From: Daldinia sp. FL1419
Taxonomy: Eukaryota > Ascomycota > Sordariomycetes > Xylariales > Hypoxylaceae
Length of the DNA: 64,000 bases
NCBI GenBank assembly: GCA_025201765.1
Contig: MU623433.1
Span: 62,001 to 126,000, forward strand
Direction of reading: 5' to 3'
The notes below the pieces were generated by a model. That model was not told the DNA's origin, ran no database searches, and saw only the letters and a program-made list of their open reading frames with translations. The translations under genes and the position numbers were made by a program. Shown here piece after piece: positions 57,300 to 64,000 of this stretch; position 1 is the stretch's first letter, and each line of letters opens with the position of its first letter.

Positions 57300-58366
57300 C
57301 CCATCTCCAATAAGCTATAAGGCTATGAACGAGCCACAGCTACTCATAGGGCTTGAGGTATCTTAAGGTTGAGATGCGTGTCTTCTCATTTAAGCCTTCT
57401 CTCTCAAGCTCAACGGTTGACAGCCCCCTTCTTGACCTGTCGTTCTTGTTGTAGTAGGGTAGCGAAGTATTCTTTCTCTTCCTTCTCGGACCTAGCTTAT
57501 CCGGTTAGTATACATGGGAAAATAGACTCGAATTCACCAAGGCGATGCTTAATAGACTTCTGTATTGCGGCTTCCTTGGCGATTTGAAATTGCTGACCGG
57601 CACCGCCTTTCTTTAAAGGATTCCGGTGCTTTAAAAAGAAAAAATGTTGGTTGGCTATAAAAAATGATACCACTGGATATCCTTGATGGAGAGATCCGGC
57701 TCCTAACCCGTTGCCTAGCAAGATATAACATGGCTGGCAACACTGCTAGGACGGTGGTACAATGCAAGATAACTCATTAGAAGGCATTCCAATTCGAGTC
57801 TCGTGGAACGTTCATCGGTTAGTTAGTTGTCTATTAATCTCGAAGAAAAGCTGCTAGTTGGCTATCTCCTAAGCTCAACTTTGAAGTCGCAATCCTTCCG
57901 ATACTCTTCTACCCCTTCTATAGCAGCTTTTGCTTGGATGGTTGCTGGTCGAGTCTCACGTTATTGACAAGGGTTCTAATGACTTCTTCGATAGCGTTTA
58001 TCGGCTTTATTATCCCATCAACTTGGTCATCTTTCCATATAGGGATTCCATTTTCTCCTCATGTTTGGTTATCATTGCCTCCATTTTGTCAATAAGCTCG
58101 GCATTCTGCAAATCCTGTGCCCACATAAGAGCCTTAAACATTTCCTCCATTCTTTCTTCAAAATCGACCTCTCCTTCGGAAAACTCCTTTCCGGAAGCTT
58201 CACCAACCTCATTCGATCTCTGCCCCAGGATGACAACCCGGATTAGCACGCGCCAAGAATGACAACGTTGGTGCTTTGATGTAGAAAGAGAGAAGAATAA
58301 GAAGTTTTGATACTTTCGAGAAGAGGTGGATTGTCGAGTCAAGTTGATGTTATGGGAGGGTTTCAA
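57300..58366 (-). pseudogene. Decayed or unrecognised acidic coiled-coil frame
   Basis: A 118-codon open frame (58366-58010) has a basic head and an acidic helical tail (EVDFEERMEEMFKALMWAQD, NAELIDKMEAMITKHEEKME), predicted coiled coil by eye. Downstream on the same strand, broken frames continue with KAAIEGVEEYRKD and IAKEAAIQKSIKHRLGEFE. This looks like one decayed coding region, perhaps from a mobile element near the LTR-like repeat. The family was not recognised. Confidence 0.25.
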
Positions 58367-58940
58367 GAGGGACTATAAAAAAGAATGAGGATGATGTGGA
58401 GTTGTAGTCAGGTCAATAATAGAGAGATAGTGTTGGAATTGTGTTGATTATTTTTTGATTATTTGTTGATGTTGTGGTGTTGTAGGATGACGAAGAGAGA
58501 AGAGAAAAGAAAGACTTTGACGGGAGGGGAGAGGGAAATATTTATGCGAGAACAATGACTACCAAGTTGGAAGGCACCTGCAACTACCTCGCACCTTCTA
58601 TCCACCAAGGTTGCTACAAACAACCAGGCAAACAAGAATACAACGGTTACCTGGAGATAAGGTTAGGTACTAGATGGCTGCTGTAGCTTGTGAATAGGGG
58701 GCTTCGTGCATAGGGTATAAACAACCTTGAGGGGGGGGATACCTGCAGGCTTATATCTATATGCACCTCTAATGCGAGGCAGCGATGGCTGCCTCTGCTA
58801 CGAGGTGATAACAGTTGCCTCTTGATTACAAAACGTTGCCTGCTATAACAAGTGACCTTTGTCACAAGCCCTAATGTTGTAGAGAGATAGCAATGACTCT
58901 ACCGGCAAGAATGACTATCCCAGGTATCCAGGTAACTAAT

Positions 58941-58988
58941 ATGACTACTATGACTACGATGACTACGATGACTACGATGATGATGATA
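58941..58988. repeat. atgactacg tandem repeat
   Basis: About five units of atgactac(g/t) followed by gatgatgat. Simple repeat in the intergenic space. Confidence 0.7.
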
Positions 58989-59430
58989 GTTTTTGTATCC
59001 AGGAATTAGATGTGTGGCCAAGTACCTAGCTACAATGAGACACTACTAGGAGTTAGTGAGAATGAGTTAGGTATAGTTGGGGTTTGCGTGATCTCGAATC
59101 CGTCATGTTTACGTACCTTTGTGTCTTATTCGAGACTCAACATGTTGGATGCCTGGGCAAGTTAATTTTAATTACCTCCAAAGTGTAGGGTTGCCATTAG
59201 TTGTCCAAAGTTGTGTGACAAGTATTTAGACTGTTAATGTGGGAGTTACATTCTTTAAGAGATCTTGGTTCTCCTGAGCTAATTGCAGTGAAGTGCCTAG
59301 TATAGGTAGTCTTCGATCGTATTACCTAATGGGTGCGGATTGTAACAAGTCTTGAATTAGAGCTATCAATCATATAGCCTACAGTATGCCTTGTCAGGGT
59401 TCCCATTAATATAACAAGTAACCTAGGAGG

Positions 59431-59440
59431 TACCTAGGTA
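59431..59440. repeat. TACCTAGGTA palindrome
   Basis: Exact copy, preceded by acctaggagg. About 0.6 kb downstream of the CHS4 coding end. Confidence 0.8.
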
Positions 59441-60046
59441 GATATTCAGGCATCTTAGCCGGTTGCCTATATACCGCACTAGCCCTATCCTAAATTCAAC
59501 TATACTATTGGCAAGTCTTCATCAACTCAAGCTAGAGTCAACTCTTTCGTTCCATCCACTACCACCACCATAATACATCCAAGACAGACACAAAGACCCT
59601 CTTCATATACAACTTCAGATAATGCAACGAGTCTATTACTAGATCCATAATACAAGATCTAGCATGTAACTATTTACATCCCCCCTCAGCCAGTATACAG
59701 CCGCTGTTCCACATATCTGTCCAACTAGGGATTATTTCCTACTTCTCGCCGAGTATACCTTCTCTGTAGATACCTTACCGGGGCGCTTGATCTGCCTATC
59801 TATAGGTCCATCCATCCCTAGCAAGTAAACGCCGTAATCTACCATGCAGAAATATTGCGCTCAGACGTTATACTTGGCTCGACCTGACCATACCTCCTCC
59901 CCGAACGCTCCATCTCCGCCTGTTTCTACTGTTTTGATGAAAAAGGGAGAGCTAAATTTGTCGGCATCTCAACGGAAAGTGGTATCATGATAAGAAGTGA
60001 GAAAGCCGCAACTAATCTACGTCAAACACATGCTTGCTCAACGCGT

Positions 60047-63000
60047 TTACATGACGACCTAAAAGCAAGTTAGCACGTGATTATGAAAGGTATGCCGAAG
60101 AGATAAACTTACGCAGTCGTCGTTCTGCTTGCCCTGAGGAATACCCATGGCTTCAAAAGTAGCAGGTCCTTGACTGGGCTTAGGCGTCGGCTTAGACGCC
60201 GGCACTGGTGCCGATACCGCCGAGGCTGGTGTACCAGCTGATGGAGGTGGAGTCGCCATTGGTGGTCGGGCCTGGGCCTGTTGGGGCGGGGCGCTTGAGC
60301 GACCGTAGTCCATTTGGCTCGGACGATCTTTTAGAGGTGCGCCGCCTCGGCCGCCGCTCGATACCCTCTGGCCACTGGGACCCCCTTGAGGTAACCCTCC
60401 TGGCATCGGCATCGAACTATTACGTGGGCCAAGCGCGCCGCTCATGGTAGGAGATGAGGGGCCTGAGCCCCGGCCGCCATGGTCGTAAGGACCACCAGTA
60501 GAAACACGTGCGCTATGGCCGTAGGGTCCCTGCATAGACGGACCTCCCGGACCGTAGCCGGCTGAGTATTGACCGGGCGGAGGCCCTTGTTTCGTGAGTC
60601 GGTTTGGTCCAGGACCGTGGCCAGAGCCGGGTCGCGGGTCATATCCGGCTGGCGGTATTCGCTGATCGAACTGTCCTGTGATAGGGCGAGATCTTGGGTC
60701 CCTTCCAGGGCTGTTTTGGCGGTAACCGCCTGGGCCTTGCGGTCCGTAACCGGCGGAAACCGGGCGACCGCGATTGGGGTCCATACCAGCTGGAGGGATA
60801 GGCAGCTGGCCTGCCGAATGAGACGGGCGTAGGCCGCCACTACTGGGAGATCCTGTGCGGATCCCAAAGGAACTTCCCGGTCGGTCTGCGATAAGTCCGT
60901 TCGATCCTTTGATGCCCGGATTGTAGTGAGGAGCAAGTTGCGGCCTTCCACCCGACATATCGTCTTCGGGGTAAGGTACGGCAGCGGGTTTCGGCCGTAC
61001 AGATAGAGCCGGCGGCCTGTCATCTTCGGGGTACGGAGCTGCCGAAACCGGTCGGTCGGGGAGGTTAACAGCAAAGGCGGGAGGCCGGTTCCCGCCGCTT
61101 ATGGCGAGTCGGGAGGGGTCGGGCATGTCTGTGTGATCAAAGTTTTGTACCCTGGGGGACGGGTGAGGTGATACCCTAGGAGAATTGTCCTCTGTTACTG
61201 CCGGCATTGGGCTATTCACCTGCTTGAACCGTTCCGGCCTTTGACCCCTTTGCGAACCGTGCTTCGACTTGATCCGCGTCAACGCCGTCGTCTCGTGATC
61301 CTTCTTCGACAACGTCTTAGATTGCGATAGATTTTCTAGTCGGTCTACGGCGTCTTTGTTGCCATGGTCCGCCGCCAACTCGTACCACCTCCTGGCCTCT
61401 CTCAAATCTTTTTCGACAGATATTCCGATTTCGTAGTAGTAGCCTATGGCGAATTCTCCGGTCGGTAGCTTGGCCTTGGCGGCTAGCTGGGCATATTTAA
61501 AGGCGAGGGCTTCATTCTTTGCAAACGTTCCTTCGTAGCCGAATAAGAACCATCTGCTAACACCTAGACAGGCTTCGGGCTGACCCTGCCTAGCAGCTAG
61601 ACCGTAATAATGTAGCGACAGAGCCGGGTTGAAATCGCAGCCGAGCTGACACAATTCGTAAGCCTGCCCCATCTTCAGCTGGGCCTTAGCAAAGCCAAGA
61701 TAGGCAGCCTTTTCGATATATTGTCGGGCAATAGCAATGTCATACTGTAGAACTCCGTCGGGAACGGCAACATCCGGAAGGTCTCTTGCGATTAGCATGC
61801 CGTACACGAAGGCGCCTTGAGGGGCGTCTTCGTCGGCTGTGTCCGCGGCGGTATGTATCATGTCTAAGCCCCTTGCGATATCCTTAGGCTGACCCCGCTG
61901 ACCCAATAGGTTGATCATGCCTAGCCGGTAAGAGGCCGCGGAGTCGTTTACGGATAGACCCATTTCGTAGTGCTGCATGGCCTTGTCCATATCGTTGGAG
62001 TTTTCGTATAGCATACCAATTCGGTAGTCTGCGCGACCCCATCCTGACTTGGCGGCGTTGGAATAGCAAGTGTAGGCCTCCTTCTTATCTTGTCTCTTGC
62101 CGAACTTGCCAAATTCTAACCACTTGCCTTTTATGAATAAAGCTTCAGGATGTCCCTGGTCGGCAAGATATGTAATTATATTGATAGCGTCGATCCGCAG
62201 CTCGTGCTCGATCTTGGGTGTAGCTGTCCGTATTGGTAGGTCCCGATCGTTGGGGCTGCGCATAGCCTCTTCTTCTCGAAGGGCAGCTTCGGCAGCTATC
62301 TCTACGTATGACAGAACATCGCGGGCCCAGCAGATTTGCATGTTAGGATCGTTGGAGTGGAGGACATGGTGGCGGCTCTCCGCTAAGACGGCTTCTTTCT
62401 CCTCGTCGCTAGGGGGGATATGCTCCCCTTGGACCTTGGGAAACGGCGAAAAAGAAGGTAATTCGCGCATATCTCTAAGGTCGCTCTCGAACTGAGGAGC
62501 GCGGTCCTGAGTTTCTTGGAATGGGCTGAAGTTGGATGCGGGACTATAATCGGTGGCGGGGTTGTGACCGTCTTGGTATTGCTGCCCAAAGGTGTTAACT
62601 CTGGTATTTAGCACGGTGGACAACGAGGGTTCGCGGGTATGTCGCGGACCGGATCCGGGTACTTGCGACGACGAGTTTCTTGGTTCTACTGATCGAGCTT
62701 CTAATTCCATGCGTTGAAGGCCTTGTTGCATGTTCTCGGGAACTTCTGGCATTACCCTATTATGTGGGAAGGAAAGAAAAAAAGTTAGGTCAGGTCAGGT
62801 CAGGTCAGGTCAGGTTGGTATCAAGTCAGATGCTGACAATCGAGTCACAAAGATCTTGCATATAGATATAGGTCTTGCATGCTGCTGGCTTGGGGTAGGG
62901 ACTTGTCTCGCGAGGTAGAGGACAGGTAAGAAGGGGTGAACAGTATAAGTAATGTAGGTAGGTTAGGTAGATGATAGTGGAATAATAAGACGATAGGTAA

Positions 63001-63230
63001 AAGTAATCGTAGAGGTCTAGTTCCTTAGAGAAGACAGAAGACAGAAGATAGAAGATGGAAGATAGAAAATAGAGAGAAAAAAACGTACCTTTGTGGTGAC
63101 GGGGCTACGACCTCGGGCGGCATATAGTAGTCGTCCATACCCCCTGGATAGAAAGTAGCTCCAAAATTAGGCATTTCGAAATCGTCTTCGCTTGTCTGCG
63201 GCGTCTGCGGCGTCTGCGGCTTATGAGGAC
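60047..63230 (-). CDS. CHS4: Chitin synthase activator, Chs4/Skt5 type (5' end unresolved)
   Basis: At least three exons: 63230-63089, 62756-60113 and 60058-60047. The middle exon holds at least seven Sel1-like repeats (for example SGWGRADYRIGMLYENSND, MDKAMQHYEMGLSVND, LREARRWYELAADHGNKDA). A long Pro/Gly/Arg-rich tail follows, ending QNDDC. The last exon adds VVM-stop, giving a C-terminal CVVM CaaX box, the prenylation site known in yeast Chs4/Skt5, which activates chitin synthase III and recruits it to the membrane. The first visible exon starts after an acceptor and reads GPHKPQTPQTPQTSEDDFEM; its upstream partner was not found and may be a short exon or lie beyond the window. An in-frame ATG at 63174 (MPNFGATFYPGG) is a fallback start. 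The coding end may be off by one or two bases. Confidence 0.88.
62787..62815. repeat. AGGTC tandem repeat in CHS4 intron
   Basis: Five AGGTC units plus a partial one inside the 332-bp intron 62757-63088, the longest intron recognised in the window. Confidence 0.75.
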
Positions 63231-64000
63231 CTGCATAAAATTAAAAGAAAAATGTACTTGTCAGCCCGCTGCTTTCTGGAGCCAATGGGTCAAGGCTGGG
63301 GTGTAATGCCAGTCCGGCTAGCAGCCCGGCGTAAGATGATGGATGCTAATATGGATTGTGCTAAAGGGTATAAGGTAAGGTTTACTTGGGGGGTTCCAAG
63401 GTTGCTTTTGGTGTGTCTGGCAGTTCCAGTTGCCAGTGTCAATAATATGATAGGGAATTAAAAAAAGGAGGAATGTTCCAATCCGTTTTTCGTTGTTTGA
63501 GGCGGGGGGGTCCCCTAAATTTTCTTGTTCTTTTTTGGTTTTTTTTTTTTTCCCTTTTCTCTTATTTTCTCTTAATTCCTATTTCCTAGGTTAGGTATTT
63601 CCTATTTTCGACCGAGTGGCGGCCAAAAAACCGTAGTACGCAATAGGTCTATGGGGTTTTATGGATTTTATGGGTTAATCAGTTGCGTTGATTGTTTCTC
63701 TTGTCTCTTTCTCCCCTCTTTAACAGGGGAACACATGTAATAAGGAGCAAGTACCGTAACCCTTGACTTGGCTTTGTGTTTCCGCTGTTAAGAGTAACAA
63801 AGTAACTCGAGGTAACCTGGAATTTTGGATCCGGCCTGGCGCCAGCTGAGAAGGTAATATAGTAGTAAGACTTATATTATCCTTGGATCCAAGACTAGAT
63901 AGATTTTGGGGAATATTTAATTATTACGAAAAAAAAAAAAAAAAGAACAAAAAAAAGTTGTTGAAATTTTAATTTCCCATGTTGAGCGATGGTAATAATC
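63231..64000. other. 5' flank or first intron of CHS4
   Basis: No first coding exon could be identified on the minus strand. Contains T-rich and A-rich runs (63531-63552, 63929-63958). A GCTGAC branch-like site and TGCAG acceptor at 63231 show that an intron ends here. Confidence 0.5.

Larger units (their letters stand above)
55080..60046. other. Long repeat-bearing gene-free interval (about 5 kb)
   Basis: Convergent side between aconitase and CHS4. It contains an LTR-like region (55392-55960), decayed frames on the minus strand (56657-58370), a simple repeat (58941-58988) and a TACCTAGGTA palindrome (59431-59440). No intact gene recognised. Confidence 0.55.

Overview
The window reads as nuclear DNA of a filamentous ascomycete. 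Almost every gene carries short introns (about 50-150 bp, mostly GTRNGT...YTNAC...YAG). The gene set includes FKS1 glucan synthase, DASH subunit Dam1, a complex I 40 kDa subunit and a YTP1-like protein. Protein texture and gene structure fit a Sordariomycete, possibly Xylariales, but that placement is inference. I rebuilt 17 protein-coding genes exon by exon; splice sites were chosen so that phase and family alignment both hold.

Layout. 0.4-6.5 kb (-): FKS1. 6.5-11.7 kb: long gene-free stretch. 11.7-14.0 kb (+): a GCNA/SprT-type protease. 15.0-15.8 kb (-): Mog1. 18.4-20.5 kb (-): YTP1-like membrane protein. 20.5-25.4 kb: gene-free stretch. 25.4-26.2 kb (-): LACTB2-like metallo-beta-lactamase. 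27.5-29.5 kb (+): UBP8. 30.4-31.8 kb (-): EFM5-type eEF1A lysine methyltransferase. 32.3-33.7 kb (-): NDUFA9/NUO-40. 34.3-35.5 kb (+): RPN9. 36.2-38.2 kb (-): GAA1. 39.0-40.0 kb (-): RBD2 rhomboid. 40.0-44.2 kb: repeats and a decayed gene that looks CorA-like. 44.2-45.0 kb (+): HNT1. 45.3-47.4 kb (-): Sec14/CRAL-TRIO protein. 48.5-49.3 kb (+): DAM1. 49.5-49.9 kb (-): BUD20. 52.3-55.1 kb (+): mitochondrial aconitase. 55.1-60.0 kb: repeat-rich gene-free stretch. 60.0-63.2 kb (-): CHS4/SKT5-type chitin synthase activator, 5' end unresolved at the window edge.

The genes are mostly housekeeping and do not form a pathway cluster. Two wall-synthesis genes (FKS1 and CHS4) sit at opposite ends, mitochondrial functions recur (aconitase, NUO-40, perhaps the Sec14 and LACTB2 proteins), and ubiquitin/proteasome functions recur (UBP8, RPN9). 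I found no convincing new multi-gene system, tRNA, rRNA or CRISPR array. The most interesting signals are at the RNA and motif level: a CaaX box split by a terminal intron, 14-15 nt micro-exons, a GC-AG intron, a stop-free 60-bp intron, SIM and PIP-like motifs in the GCNA protease, an unusual FKS1 hot spot, and a 10-bp palindrome (TACCTAGGTA) repeated six times only between genes.
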